A stretch of 64,000 nucleotides of DNA from Catenulispora sp. EB89 (GCF_041261445.1 NZ_JBGCCU010000004.1:372001-436000), one strand, 5' to 3'; positions 39,963-48,952 are shown, counted from the stretch's first letter. Notes: generated from the letters alone by a model not told the origin. Translations and numbers: made by a program.

Positions 39963-41891
39963 ATGAAAGACCTGCGACTGCCTTCCGAAGACCGCGGTCA
40001 GTCCCCTTACACCGGCTGGACCCGCGCGCACTGGGAAACGGTGGCCGACCACTGGCTGCTGACCGCCCGCCGCCACGCCTCCGCCGCCGGCGGTCTGATC
40101 ACGCCGCCCGGCAGACCATCGGCGGCCGGGATCCGCAGCGACGGCATCGAGGGCTTCGCTCGCAGCTTCCTGATAGCGGCGCCGCTGCTGGCCGGCCGGG
40201 AGGCCGATCCGTACCGCCACGCCGACTTCTACGCCCGCGGCCTGGCCGCGGCGATGGCCCCGGACGGCCCCGACCGCTGGGGCAGGGCCATCGGCGTGGA
40301 CGAGATCAAGCAGTGGAACGGCACCCCGCAGCCCATCGTCGAGGCCGCGAACCTGGCCTTCGGGCTCGCGATCAGCCGCACGCGGTTCTGGGACCAGCTG
40401 GACGACAAGCTGCGCGACCAGACCGCCGAATGGCTCACGCACCACGCCGTGAAACACGGATCGGACAACAACTGGCTGCTGTTCACGGCGGTCATCGAGG
40501 CGTTCCTGGTCTCGGCGGGATACGACGTCCCGGGCGGCCACGCGCAGGAGGACGTGGACCTGTTCGAGTCCTGGTACCTCGGCGACGGCTGGTACAACGA
40601 CGGCCCGATCAGCCCCGCGACCCGGCACGGGAACCGGGTGGACCACTACAACTCATGGGTGATCCATCCCTTCCTGTGGCAGTGGTATCAGCTCTCTGAT
40701 CAGCCCGCCGAGCGCCGGGAACGGTATCTGGGGCGGCTGGGCGAGTTCGCCGACTCCTACTCGCTGCTGTTCGCCGCCGACGGTTCGCCGTTGCACCAGG
40801 GGCGTTCGCTGACGTATCGGCAAGCCGTGCTCGGCGGACTGTGGACCGCAGCGCTGGCCGGCGTGGGCAATGAGGCGGCGGGCGCCACGCGGCGGCTGGC
40901 CAGCGGCGTGCTGCGGCGATTCACGGCGGACTTGGGAGTCGGGGTCGACGGAGCGCCGTCGCTCGGCTGGAGCGCCGCGGAGTTCCTGCCGATGTGCCAG
41001 GTCTACAGCGGGCCCGGCTCTCCGTACTTCGCGGGGATGGGGTTTCTGGGGCTGGCCGCGCCGGCCGATCATCCGCTGTGGACCGAGGCGGAGCAGCCCC
41101 AGCCGTCGGAGCGCGCCGACTGTGTCAGGACACTGCGGGAGGTCGGCTGGGTGATCCGCTCCGGCGACGGAGTGGTGCAGATCGCGAACCACGCGAGCGA
41201 CCACGTCGTCGATCCCGACACCGGCAGGGGCGATCCGCACTACGCCGCGCTCGGCTACTCCACGCACACCGCGCCCGGCGTCGGCGACGCGTTCGCCGAC
41301 GGGGTCGACGGGACGGCGACGCTGGTCGACGAGTGGGGGCGCGCGGCGCGGCGCGAAGGGCTGCGCGGGACGGCCACCGGCGAGGGCTGGGCCGCGTCGT
41401 GGTTCCGGCCGCGGATGGGCGGGGTCGACGTGCCGGGGGCGCGCGTGGTCAGCCTGTCGGTCCTGCATCAGGGGTATGAGTTGCGCGCGCATCTGATCAC
41501 GGCGCCGGCGGGGTGGACGGTGCGCGAGGGCTCGTTCGCGGTCGCTGGTGCGCGCCAGCCCCATGCCGATGAAGGGATCACGGACACCGGCGATGGGATT
41601 TCGGTGCACGGCGGTGATGTGACCGTGGACCTCGTGCCCCTGCACGGCTGGACCGGCTCGGGTGTCGCCAGGTATCGGGGCGGCAACGCTTTCGGCGAGT
41701 TCAGCGCCGCGCCTTACCTCACGGCCGCGCCGGTGCCGGGCCTGCCGACGGTGTACGTCTCGGCGCACCGCCTCGGGCGTTCCAAGAACGGATTGGTGCC
41801 GGTCACGGTCGCGGTGACCGGTGAATGTCTCGTCGCGGCTTGGAGCGACGGTCGACGTGACGAGTTCGTGCTCGACGAGTTGTTCTCCTGA
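39963..41891 (+). CDS. DUF2264 domain protein
   Basis: 642 aa from ATG 39963 with gagga upstream, 14 bp after the regulator gene. An alpha-helical half (about 1-390: YTGWTRAHWETVADHWL, GIEGFARSFLIAAPLLAG, KQWNGTPQPIVEAANLAFGL, SDNNWLLF, YLGDGWYNDGP) fits an (alpha/alpha)6-barrel. A beta-rich C-terminal half follows. DUF2264 proteins occur in carbohydrate loci of bacteria and fungi and may be glycoside hydrolases or lyases. No signal peptide is present, so it would act on imported sugars. Last gene of the plus-strand operon. Confidence 0.88.
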   Translation: MKDLRLPSEDRGQSPYTGWTRAHWETVADHWLLTARRHASAAGGLITPPGRPSAAGIRSDGIEGFARSFLIAAPLLAGREADPYRHADFYARGLAAAMAPDGPDRWGRAIGVDEIKQWNGTPQPIVEAANLAFGLAISRTRFWDQLDDKLRDQTAEWLTHHAVKHGSDNNWLLFTAVIEAFLVSAGYDVPGGHAQEDVDLFESWYLGDGWYNDGPISPATRHGNRVDHYNSWVIHPFLWQWYQLSDQPAERRERYLGRLGEFADSYSLLFAADGSPLHQGRSLTYRQAVLGGLWTAALAGVGNEAAGATRRLASGVLRRFTADLGVGVDGAPSLGWSAAEFLPMCQVYSGPGSPYFAGMGFLGLAAPADHPLWTEAEQPQPSERADCVRTLREVGWVIRSGDGVVQIANHASDHVVDPDTGRGDPHYAALGYSTHTAPGVGDAFADGVDGTATLVDEWGRAARREGLRGTATGEGWAASWFRPRMGGVDVPGARVVSLSVLHQGYELRAHLITAPAGWTVREGSFAVAGARQPHADEGITDTGDGISVHGGDVTVDLVPLHGWTGSGVARYRGGNAFGEFSAAPYLTAAPVPGLPTVYVSAHRLGRSKNGLVPVTVAVTGECLVAAWSDGRRDEFVLDELFS

Positions 41892-41910
41892 GGCCCTTCT
41901 CCAAAGGTCG

Positions 41911-42243
41911 TCAGGCCCAGTCGATGGTGCTGTCCACGGTGAGCTCGCGCAGCTCCGCCGACCCGTCGTCCTCGTCGTCGCCTTCGGCGGCGAGGACGAC
42001 ACCGTCCTCGGACGACGCGTCCTCGCCGAGGACCAGGTCGAAGATGCCGGGCAGCCAGCCGAGAGCCTGCTCGACGGCTTTCAGGGCCACCGCGTTGGGG
42101 GGATTGCCGGCCTCGACCCGCGCGATCACCACTTCCGTCACGTACGCCAGACTGGCGAGGTCGGACTGGCTCCAGCCCCTCGCCTCCCGTGCCTTGACGA
42201 TCATCTTGGCCAGGCGATCGTAGTTCCCGCTCACGACTCCCAT
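41911..42243 (-). CDS. Small XRE-family helix-turn-helix protein with acidic tail
   Basis: 110 aa. The HTH core is KAREARGWSQSDLASLAYVTEVVIARVEAGNPPN (about residues 17-50), a Cro/CI-like fold. Residues about 75-95 are strongly acidic (EDASSEDGVVLAAEGDDEDDGSAE). The ATG has no good ribosome site; a GTG three codons downstream with GGAG is an alternative start. It is convergent with the DUF2264 gene (19 bp between stops) and has no obvious partner gene. Target unknown. Confidence 0.75.
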   Translation of the reverse strand: MGVVSGNYDRLAKMIVKAREARGWSQSDLASLAYVTEVVIARVEAGNPPNAVALKAVEQALGWLPGIFDLVLGEDASSEDGVVLAAEGDDEDDGSAELRELTVDSTIDWA

Positions 42244-42298
42244 CCTGAGGCATGGCGCGGCTCCGTGGTGAGGGGTTGGGGATCAGAGATTTGTCACC

Positions 42299-43477
42299 TC
42301 AGCCGGTCGGGGCGCCCGCCGAGCCGGTCAACATCGCCTCCGTGCGCTGGATCGCGGGCACCAGGGCGCGGTCCTGGTTGCACATGATCGCGACGGCCGT
42401 ACCGGTGTCGGGGTAGATGTCGAGCTGGCCTTCGTACCCGGGGGTGCCGCCGTTGTGGCCGATGACGCGGACGCCGTTGATGCGCACGTCTTCGAAGCCG
42501 TAGGCGTAGGAGTCCTGCGCGGGGCCGCCGGGACGGTGCACGGTGACCTTGCCGGTGGTGAGCGTCGCGGTCATGGCGGGGTCGAGCAACTGGTGGGTGA
42601 TCAGAGCTCGGGCGAAGCGTGCGAGGTCGCCGGTGGTGGAGATCGCGCCGCCGGAGGGGTTGCCGATCTGCACCTCGCCGGCGTTGTCGCGGAACGTGTC
42701 GCCGGCCGGGACCGGGTTCTGGCCGGGGCCGGGAGGCGGGCCCTGGTCGGGGCGGCCGGAGGCGTCGTCGAGTTCGTAGCCGTGGGCCATGCCGGGGACG
42801 TCGGCGGGACGGTAGACGCGGATGTCGGTGGCGGACATGCCCGCCGGGGCGAAGACGTGGTCGTGGATGTAGCTCGGGTAGGCGGTGCCGGATGCCTGCT
42901 GGACGATCGCGCCGAGGACGACGAATCCCGAGTTGCTGTAAGCGGAACTGCTGCCGGGCGCGAACAGCAGCGGGGTTGTCGCGATCTGCGCGATCTGGCC
43001 GGTCAGGGTGTCGGGCGGCGGCGTGGGGCCGGTGTGTTGGAAGACGTCTCCCATGCCGGAGGTGTGGGTCAGCAACTGCGCCACGGTCACGTGATCGGCG
43101 ATCGCCGACGGGAAGCCCGGCAGGTGCTTGCCGACGGTGTCGTCGAAGGCGACTTTGTGTGCACTCACCAGTTGGCCGATCGCCACGGCCGTGAACATCT
43201 TGCCCATGGAGGCGGCGCAGAACTTCGTGGTCGGAGTATTGGCGATGTGTCGGGTGCGGTCGGCCATGCCGAAGGCGGCGTCGAGGAGCACCTGTCCGTT
43301 CTGCTCGACGCGGACCGCGCCGGAGAACGTGCCGGCAATTGATTGCTGGCGCAGGGCGTCACTGAACGACGGCCAGACGCTGGCAGGCTTTCCCGAGCTT
43401 GTTCTGCACCCGGCAACAACGATGGCGGACGACGCGGTCAGCGCCCCACCCAAGAACGATCGACGATTCAAAGTCAC
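42299..43477 (-). CDS. Exported serine hydrolase, beta-lactamase family lipoprotein
   Basis: 392 aa from GTG 43477, preceded by AAGGGAA. The start has a Tat-type signal (NRRSFLGGALTASSAIVV) and a lipobox-like AGC, so it is probably a Tat-exported lipoprotein. PBP/beta-lactamase motifs: SMGK (SxxK), YSN in SSAYSNSGF (YxN) and HNGG (in place of KTG). Likely a D-alanyl-D-alanine carboxypeptidase-like or esterase enzyme of the cell surface. It is divergent from an ArsR-like regulator with a 28-bp operator candidate between them. Confidence 0.88.
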   Translation of the reverse strand: MTLNRRSFLGGALTASSAIVVAGCRTSSGKPASVWPSFSDALRQQSIAGTFSGAVRVEQNGQVLLDAAFGMADRTRHIANTPTTKFCAASMGKMFTAVAIGQLVSAHKVAFDDTVGKHLPGFPSAIADHVTVAQLLTHTSGMGDVFQHTGPTPPPDTLTGQIAQIATTPLLFAPGSSSAYSNSGFVVLGAIVQQASGTAYPSYIHDHVFAPAGMSATDIRVYRPADVPGMAHGYELDDASGRPDQGPPPGPGQNPVPAGDTFRDNAGEVQIGNPSGGAISTTGDLARFARALITHQLLDPAMTATLTTGKVTVHRPGGPAQDSYAYGFEDVRINGVRVIGHNGGTPGYEGQLDIYPDTGTAVAIMCNQDRALVPAIQRTEAMLTGSAGAPTG

Positions 43478-43536
43478 AGCGGTTCCCTTCTTGCGGATAC
43501 TGATGCCGACCGTAAAAGCGCGCATCAGACCCGATC

Positions 43537-43564
43537 GACCGATCAACCGCAGAGTTGATCGGTC
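43537..43564. promoter_or_regulatory. Perfect 11+11 bp inverted repeat between serine hydrolase and ArsR-like genes
   Basis: Arms gaccgatcaac (43537-43547) and gttgatcggtc (43554-43564) with 6 bp between them. It lies 19 bp before the ATG of the ArsR-like gene, overlapping its expected promoter, and 59 bp before the hydrolase start. Likely the regulator's own operator. Confidence 0.8.
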
Positions 43565-43583
43565 CGCCAGGAGGGAGGCCGCG

Positions 43584-44840
43584 ATGAGCGTGCGGCTGGT
43601 CTTGGGGCAGCAGGACGCCGACCGTTTCGAGTTCGGCAGCTCACCGGGATCCGAGGCGCTGCGCAGCCTGCACGTACTGGCGGCGGTGAAGCGTCACCCG
43701 CTGCACATCTCGTGGGTCCTGGAGATGCGCACGCGGCTCGACGCGCGCCTGAAGCACGACCTGGACGCCTACCGCTTCTGGTTCGCCGAACGCCCGCTGC
43801 TGCTGCCCGGGATCTGGCCGCCGGGCGAGGTGAACACCTGGCCGGACGACCTCGACCAGCTCCGCAAGGCGCCGGTCGAGGACTTCGCCGAGCCGATGGC
43901 GCACGCCGCGCTCGCGCACCGCGGCCGGGCACCTCGGGTGCCGTGGGAGCGGTTCTGCGGCGATGAGGAGGCGCGGGAACGTGCACTGCGTCAGGTCGAA
44001 GGTGCGCATGCCGCGTCGGCGGCTGTTCTCAGGGAGCTGATCGCGGATCCGGAAGGAGTGCGCGAGCAATTCGCCGATTTCCTCGGCGCCTATTGGGATG
44101 CGTGCCTCGCTGCCGACTGGCCGAGTCTGGAAGCACATCTGCACGACGAGATCGCGCGCCGCTTCCAGACCCTGTCGCGGCTCGGACCGGCGGCGATGCT
44201 GGCCGACCTGTCCGACCACATCACCGCAGCCGACAGCATGGGCATCCGCGACCGCAGCGCCGCAGCCGATTCCGGTCCCGCCGGCGACCGCACCGGCCCG
44301 CGCGACCACATCACCGCAGCAGCCGACGGCAGCGTCACCATCCGCCCGCCGGGCGTTCGCGGCACCGCGGATCCGCTCGACATCACCCTCGCCGCCAACG
44401 ACCGCGTGCTCCTCGCACCGTCGCACTTCATGTGGCCCGAACTCGCCGTCGCCGTGCACCGCGACCGCGACCGAGACCACGGCGAGACCACGACCGTCGT
44501 CCTCTCCTACGCCCTGGCCGGCATGGCCCGCCAAGGCCGCGCACCGGTCCCCGCCGAGGACCTGCTGGGCCTGCTGCGCGCCGCCGGCGACGCGACCCGC
44601 CTGCAGATCCTCGAACTCCTGGCCCGCCGCCCCCGCTCGACCCGCGAGCTGGCCGGCCTGATCGGCCTCACCGAGGCGGCCGTGTCCAAGCACCTCCAGG
44701 TGCTGCACAAGTCCGGCTGGATCGCCCCGGAGCGCCACAGCTACTACGTCTACTACCGCCTCGAACCCGAGGCCCGCGACCGCGTCCTCTCGGGCCTGGA
44801 TCGCTTGCTGGGCAACGGGAATCAGGTGGCTAGCCCTTGA
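43584..44840 (+). CDS. ArsR-type winged-helix regulator with large N-terminal domain (DUF5937-like)
   Basis: 418 aa from ATG 43584, with gagggagg upstream. The first 320 residues form an uncharacterised domain seen in actinobacterial ArsR-like proteins (RLVLGQQDADRFEFGSSPGSEALRSL, HPLHISWVLEMRTRL). The C-terminal ArsR winged helix is LGLLRAAGDATRLQILELLARRPRSTRELAGLIGLTEAAVSKHLQVLHKSGWI. No metal-binding Cys cluster is seen. The middle holds a duplicated RDHITAA segment (about residues 210-250). It probably represses itself, and maybe the divergent serine hydrolase, through the 28-bp repeat. Confidence 0.85.
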   Translation: MSVRLVLGQQDADRFEFGSSPGSEALRSLHVLAAVKRHPLHISWVLEMRTRLDARLKHDLDAYRFWFAERPLLLPGIWPPGEVNTWPDDLDQLRKAPVEDFAEPMAHAALAHRGRAPRVPWERFCGDEEARERALRQVEGAHAASAAVLRELIADPEGVREQFADFLGAYWDACLAADWPSLEAHLHDEIARRFQTLSRLGPAAMLADLSDHITAADSMGIRDRSAAADSGPAGDRTGPRDHITAAADGSVTIRPPGVRGTADPLDITLAANDRVLLAPSHFMWPELAVAVHRDRDRDHGETTTVVLSYALAGMARQGRAPVPAEDLLGLLRAAGDATRLQILELLARRPRSTRELAGLIGLTEAAVSKHLQVLHKSGWIAPERHSYYVYYRLEPEARDRVLSGLDRLLGNGNQVASP

Positions 44841-44852
44841 GAGGTTGTCAGG

Positions 44853-45728
44853 CTACTGAAATGGGATCCCCAGGATCTCCAGAAACGCGGTGGCGGCGGG
44901 CGTCCGCGTCCCCCGCCCCCAGATCGCGCACTCCACCCGCTGCGGCGCGTCGACGACCGGGATGACCGTCACGCCCGGGAGCGTCGGCGCCCACACCCTC
45001 GGCAGCAGCGCGACGCCCAGCCCGGGCGCGACCAGCCGGGCCGTGTAGTCGGCGGTCGTCACCTCGTAGGCGACGTCCCGCACCAGCCCCGCGGCCTCGA
45101 ACGCCTCGTCCGACTGGAGCCGCCCCGCGGTCCCGGGCGGCAGGTCCACGAACGGCTCGGCCGCCAGCCGCCGCAAGGTCACCGATGCCTCGGAGGCCAG
45201 CGGGTGGTCGGGTGCCGCCACGGCCACCAGCTCGTCGCGGGCCAGCTCGTGCACTGCGACGCCCTGCGGCTCCGCGCTCACCGGCAAGCCGAGGAACGCC
45301 ACGTCCAGGCAGCCGTCGCGCACCTGCTCGATGAGGTCGTCGCTCGCCCCCACGCGCAAGGTGATCCGCACCTGCGGATACCGCTCGTGGAAATCGCGCA
45401 GGGCACCGGGGATGTCGACGGCGGTGACCGTCGGGATCAGGCCGACGGCGAGCCGCCCCCGCACCTCCCCGACGGCCGCCGCCACCTCGGCCGCGGCGCG
45501 GTCGGCGGCCTCCAGGCACTGCCGCGCCGCCGGGAGGAACGCCGCGCCGGCCGGCGTCAGGCTCACCCGGCGGCTGGTGCGCTCGAACAGTCGCGCCCCC
45601 AACTCCCGCTCCAGCCGCGCGATCTGGTGGCTCAGCGCGGACTGCACGACCAGACACCGCTCGGCTGCGCGTGTGAAGCTGTTGGTCTCGGCGACGGCGA
45701 CGACGTACCGCATCTGCTGAAGCTCCAT
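44853..45728 (-). CDS. LysR family regulator, divergent from an MFS gene
   Basis: 291 aa from ATG 45728 (MELQQMRYVVAVAE). The winged helix NSFTRAAERCLVVQSALSHQIARLERELGARLFERTSRRVSLT is canonical. The effector domain resembles CynR/CbbR-type regulators (GLIPTVTAVDIPGALRDFHERYPQVRI). It faces the MFS gene across 71 bp holding a palindrome with LysR T-N11-A geometry, so it very likely controls that exporter. Confidence 0.92.
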   Translation of the reverse strand: MELQQMRYVVAVAETNSFTRAAERCLVVQSALSHQIARLERELGARLFERTSRRVSLTPAGAAFLPAARQCLEAADRAAAEVAAAVGEVRGRLAVGLIPTVTAVDIPGALRDFHERYPQVRITLRVGASDDLIEQVRDGCLDVAFLGLPVSAEPQGVAVHELARDELVAVAAPDHPLASEASVTLRRLAAEPFVDLPPGTAGRLQSDEAFEAAGLVRDVAYEVTTADYTARLVAPGLGVALLPRVWAPTLPGVTVIPVVDAPQRVECAIWGRGTRTPAATAFLEILGIPFQ

Positions 45729-45734
45729 GCATCC

Positions 45735-45749
45735 ATCGTGAATCACGAT
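45735..45749. promoter_or_regulatory. LysR box: 15-bp palindrome
   Basis: atcgtga-a-tcacgat is symmetric with one central base and contains T-N11-A. It lies 6 bp upstream of the LysR start codon and about 50 bp before the MFS start. Confidence 0.75.
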
Positions 45750-45799
45750 CGATGCGGTGAAAAACATGTGTTGGACTCATCGATCGCCGCGGGGCTCTG

Positions 45800-47044
45800 A
45801 TGGATGACATGTCCACAGCAGATCCGCACTATCTCCAAGGCTCACATCCCTATTCGCCATTGCGCTCCTGGCTCGGCGTCGCGGCCATCACCGCCAGCCT
45901 GTTCACCTTCGTCACCACCGAGATGATGCCCGTCGGCCTGCTCACCCCGATGAGCTCCAGCCTGCACGTGGCACTCGGTATCGCAGGACTCATGGTCACT
46001 CTCTACGGCGTCTCCTCGGGCCTCGGCGTGCCCTTCATCGTCGCCTGGACCCGGCACGTCAACCGCCGCCTGCTGCTCACCGCGCTGCTCGCGATCCTGG
46101 CCGTCGGCAACCTGGTCACCGCCGCCGCGCCGAACTTCGCGCTGGTGATGGCGGTCCGGCTGGTCATGGGCTTCGCCAACGGCGCGTTCTGGGCCATCGG
46201 CGTCAGCATGGCGATCCGGCTGGTGCCGGCGCGGCACGCGAACCGCGCGGCGTCGATCGCCTTGTCCGGCATCAGCATCGCGACCGTCGTCGGCATCCCG
46301 CTCGGCACGTTCCTGGCCGGCATCAGCAGCTGGCGGACCACGTTCCTGATCTGGAGCGGTCTCAGTGCCCTGGTGTTCCTGGCGGTGGCGGTCACGATCC
46401 CGTCGCTGCCGTCGGACCACGCCGTGTCCGTCCGCGAAGTCCTCGACCTGCCGCGGGTCAACATCCGGCTGCGGCAGGTCATGGTCACCGTGGTGCTGTA
46501 CGTGCTCGGCCACTACAGCGCCTACACTTTCGTCCGGCCGTTCATGGAGAAGAACGCGCACGCCTCGTCCGCCTTCATCACCGGCCTGCTGATGGTCTTC
46601 GGCGTCGGGGGCGCGATCGGGAACTTCGGCGCCGAGTACCTGGTCAAGAAGAACCTGAAGGCCACCTACCTGACGGCGCGCGCGGCGCTCGTCCTGTCGC
46701 TGCTGCTCCTGCTGGCCCTCGGCCACTCGCGCACCGGCGCGCTGCTCGCCGTCGCGGTGTGGGGGCTGGCGCTCGGCGCGGCGAACCTGTGCCAGATCAA
46801 CCTGATGCTGGCGAGCGCGCCAGACCGCTTCGAGGCCGCGATGTCCATCAACACCCTGGGATACAACCTCTCGATCGCCCTCGGCGCACTGGCCGGCGGC
46901 CTGTTCGCCGACCAGTCGGGGGTCTCCAGCGCGGTGTGGTTCGGCGTCGTGCTGACGGCCGCCTCGGTGGCGGTCACGCTCTTCACCCGGCAGCGGCCGA
47001 CGCGGAATGAGGCCCCTGAGGAAGTGTTGGCCGCGGTCGGGTGA
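45800..47044 (+). CDS. MFS transporter, DHA1 family (12 TM)
   Basis: 414 aa; ATG 45800, or ATG 45809 three codons on. Twelve hydrophobic segments, with VTTEMMPVGLLTPMSSSLHV (helix 1 region of the AraJ/sugar-efflux type) and RLVMGFANGAFWAIGVSMAIRL (motif C-like helix). Such proteins export drugs, arabinose-like sugars or amino-acid derivatives. No ribosome site is evident. The divergent LysR gene is the likely regulator. Confidence 0.9.
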   Translation: MDDMSTADPHYLQGSHPYSPLRSWLGVAAITASLFTFVTTEMMPVGLLTPMSSSLHVALGIAGLMVTLYGVSSGLGVPFIVAWTRHVNRRLLLTALLAILAVGNLVTAAAPNFALVMAVRLVMGFANGAFWAIGVSMAIRLVPARHANRAASIALSGISIATVVGIPLGTFLAGISSWRTTFLIWSGLSALVFLAVAVTIPSLPSDHAVSVREVLDLPRVNIRLRQVMVTVVLYVLGHYSAYTFVRPFMEKNAHASSAFITGLLMVFGVGGAIGNFGAEYLVKKNLKATYLTARAALVLSLLLLLALGHSRTGALLAVAVWGLALGAANLCQINLMLASAPDRFEAAMSINTLGYNLSIALGALAGGLFADQSGVSSAVWFGVVLTAASVAVTLFTRQRPTRNEAPEEVLAAVG

Positions 47045-47059
47045 GCGTTTCCCCACCGG

Positions 47060-47710
47060 CTAGTGCGGGGAGATCGCCGTCCCGAGCACGTGCGTCCGGG
47101 ACGGCGTCGGGATCCGGGTCTCGGGGAACTCGAAGCAGTCGAGCTCGGTGACCATGAACCCGGCGGCGACGATCGCCGCCCCGGTGTCGCGCGCGGTGTG
47201 GCAGCCGCCGGCGACCAGCGGCCAGATCGTCGCGTCCAGGGCGCGCTGCACGCCGCGCATCCCGGCGCTCTCGGACCGGATGTGCTCGAAGAAGCGCAGC
47301 GTGCCGCCGGGTCGCAGGACCCTGTCGATCTCGCGCAGCGCGACGCCCTGGTCCGCGACCGAGCACAGCACCAGGCAGGCCACCGCCGCGTCGAAAGAGC
47401 CGTCGGGGAACGGCAGCACCTCGGCGCGGCCCTCGACGACCTCCACCGGCACCGGCACGGACTCCGACCGGGCCGCCTGCTCGGCCAGGGCGCGCAGGTC
47501 CGGCTCCGGTTCCACCGCGACCACGCGCTTCACCTCGGGCGGGTAGTGCGTGAAGTTGAGGCCGTTGCCCGCGCCGATCTCGATGACGTCGCCGCTCAGG
47601 CCGGCCAGCAGCCGGTCCCGGTGCACGCCGATCCCGGCCTTCTCCAACGAGGGCCCGGCACACTTCGCGTAGACGCGGGCAAAGACCGGGTGTTTGATCC
47701 TGCCGCTCAT
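47060..47710 (-). CDS. Class I SAM-dependent methyltransferase
   Basis: 216 aa from ATG 47710 with GGAGGCGG upstream; longer in-frame starts lack a ribosome site. Motif I VIEIGAGNGLNF, motif II VVAVEPEPDLRALA, LPFPDGSFDAAVACLVLCSV and RVLRPGGTLRFFEHI match the UbiE/Methyltransf_11 type, close to small phospholipid or arsenite-like methyltransferases. The acceptor is unknown. It is convergent with the MFS gene. Confidence 0.9.
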   Translation of the reverse strand: MSGRIKHPVFARVYAKCAGPSLEKAGIGVHRDRLLAGLSGDVIEIGAGNGLNFTHYPPEVKRVVAVEPEPDLRALAEQAARSESVPVPVEVVEGRAEVLPFPDGSFDAAVACLVLCSVADQGVALREIDRVLRPGGTLRFFEHIRSESAGMRGVQRALDATIWPLVAGGCHTARDTGAAIVAAGFMVTELDCFEFPETRIPTPSRTHVLGTAISPH

Positions 47711-47739
47711 CGCCGCCTCCAGACGCCTCACTTCGCCGT

Positions 47740-47772
47740 CCCCGTCACCTTCCATTCTGCGAGGTGACGGGG
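47740..47772 (-). terminator. 11-bp stem-loop after the isochorismatase-like gene
   Basis: Arms ccccgtcacct (47740-47750) and aggtgacgggg (47762-47772) with an 11-nt loop lie 37 bp past the stop codon on the minus strand and upstream of the methyltransferase gene. Confidence 0.65.
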
Positions 47773-47809
47773 GTCGAGCGCACGCAGGAGCGCGGGGGCC
47801 GGCCGGGTC

Positions 47810-48391
47810 TCAGCCGGCGGCGGGCAGCACGGCGAGGATCTCCGCGGTGGTCCCGTTCTCGGCCAGCCGCGGGAAGATGCGCTCGACGCTGTTCTGGTGC
47901 GCGTCGGCGTTGGAGTCGGTGACCGCGTCGGTGGCGACGGTGACGTGGTAGCCGTGCTCGTGCGCGTAGCGCGCCGTGGACTCCACGCCGATGCTGGTCG
48001 CGATGCCGGTCAGAACGATCTGGGTCACGCCGCGGCGGCGCAGGTGCAGGTCGAGGTTGGTGCCGTAGAACGCCGACCAGTTGCGCTTGGTGACCCGGAT
48101 GTCGCTCTCGTGACCGTCGAGGTCGGCGATGACGCGGTCCCAGCCCTCGGGGAGCTGCATACCGGCCATACCCTGGTCGACGCGGCCGGGCATCGCGTCC
48201 GAGCCGTCGCCGGCGAAGGTCACGTTGACCAGCACGACCGGCAGGTCGCGCTCGCGGAAGGCGTTGGCCAGCTCGACGGAGTTCTTGATGACGTCGGCGG
48301 TCGGGACCGGGGCGCCGGGCATGGCGGTGATGCCGGCCTGCAGGTCGATGACGACCAGCGCGGTCTTCGGGTCAATGGTGGTGATGGCCAC
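47810..48391 (-). CDS. Isochorismatase-like hydrolase lacking the Cys nucleophile
   Basis: 193 aa from GTG 48391 with AAGGAAAGG upstream. Alpha/beta fold of the isochorismatase-like superfamily: general-base Asp in ALVVIDLQ and Lys in VTKRNWSAFYGT. At the third catalytic position the sequence is TGIATSIGVESTARYA, with no Cys, so the nicotinamidase/carbamoylase cysteine mechanism is not available. Chemistry like true isochorismatases, or another role, is possible. A MarR gene lies immediately upstream on the same strand (62 bp) and probably forms a unit with it. Confidence 0.88.
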   Translation of the reverse strand: MAITTIDPKTALVVIDLQAGITAMPGAPVPTADVIKNSVELANAFRERDLPVVLVNVTFAGDGSDAMPGRVDQGMAGMQLPEGWDRVIADLDGHESDIRVTKRNWSAFYGTNLDLHLRRRGVTQIVLTGIATSIGVESTARYAHEHGYHVTVATDAVTDSNADAHQNSVERIFPRLAENGTTAEILAVLPAAG

Positions 48392-48453
48392 GGGAAGTGC
48401 CTTTCCTTGGGACTGGGGACTGCGAACTACTGGACTTCGGGGCACACAGGACT

Positions 48454-48915
48454 TCAGGGCGAGTCGGAGACTTTGCCGAGCAGTTCGGCCGCGGTCAGCA
48501 CGGCGCGGATCTCCTCCGGGGTGCCGTGCTCGGTGAGCGCGCGGGCCAGCCACTCCTGCCGCGCGTGCCGCTCGCCCTGGGCCCGGGTCCGCCCGACCTC
48601 GGTGAGGCTGATGAGCTGCCGGCGGCCGTCGGTGGGGTCGGGATCGCGCCGGACCAGGCCGGCCTGCTCGAGCACGGCCACGGTCTTGACCGTCGCCTGG
48701 TGCGTGACCTGCTCCGCACCGGCCAGCTCGCCGACCGTCGCGGACTCGACCTTGCTCAGCCGGGTCAGCACGGAGGCCTGCGTGGGCGTCAGGCCGTCGT
48801 CGCCGGGCAGCGACGTCAGCCGCCGGCGCAGCCGCCCGACGACGACGAAGATCTCCACAGCTGCGCGCAACGCCTCTTCGTGCAGGTCGTCGGCGCCGGG
48901 TCGAAACTCGGTCAC
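48454..48915 (-). CDS. MarR family transcriptional regulator
   Basis: 153 aa from a GTG at 48915. Winged helix with wing: LTPTQASVLTRLSKVESATVGELAGAEQVTHQATVKTVAVLEQAGLVRRDPDPTDGRRQLISLT, flanked by dimerising helices. No ribosome site; TAGACT (complement of 48922-48927) ends 6 nt before the start, so it is probably leaderless. The inverted repeats at 48934-48952 just upstream are likely its own operator. It probably regulates the isochorismatase-like gene downstream. Confidence 0.9.
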   Translation of the reverse strand: MTEFRPGADDLHEEALRAAVEIFVVVGRLRRRLTSLPGDDGLTPTQASVLTRLSKVESATVGELAGAEQVTHQATVKTVAVLEQAGLVRRDPDPTDGRRQLISLTEVGRTRAQGERHARQEWLARALTEHGTPEEIRAVLTAAELLGKVSDSP

Positions 48916-48921
48916 CTGTGC

Positions 48922-48952
48922 AGTCTAGATAGGCAACTCGGGTTGCGCAACC
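48922..48952 (-). promoter_or_regulatory. Leaderless promoter and MarR operator candidate
   Basis: -10 TAGACT (complement of 48922-48927), then gcaac-tcgg-gttgc (48934-48947) and the perfect palindrome ggttgcgcaacc (48941-48952), which overlap in the -35 region of the MarR gene. Confidence 0.55.

Noticed and set aside
41911-42243. Toxin-antitoxin module with the small XRE protein
   Set aside because: No adjacent small partner gene; the flanking genes are full-size enzymes.
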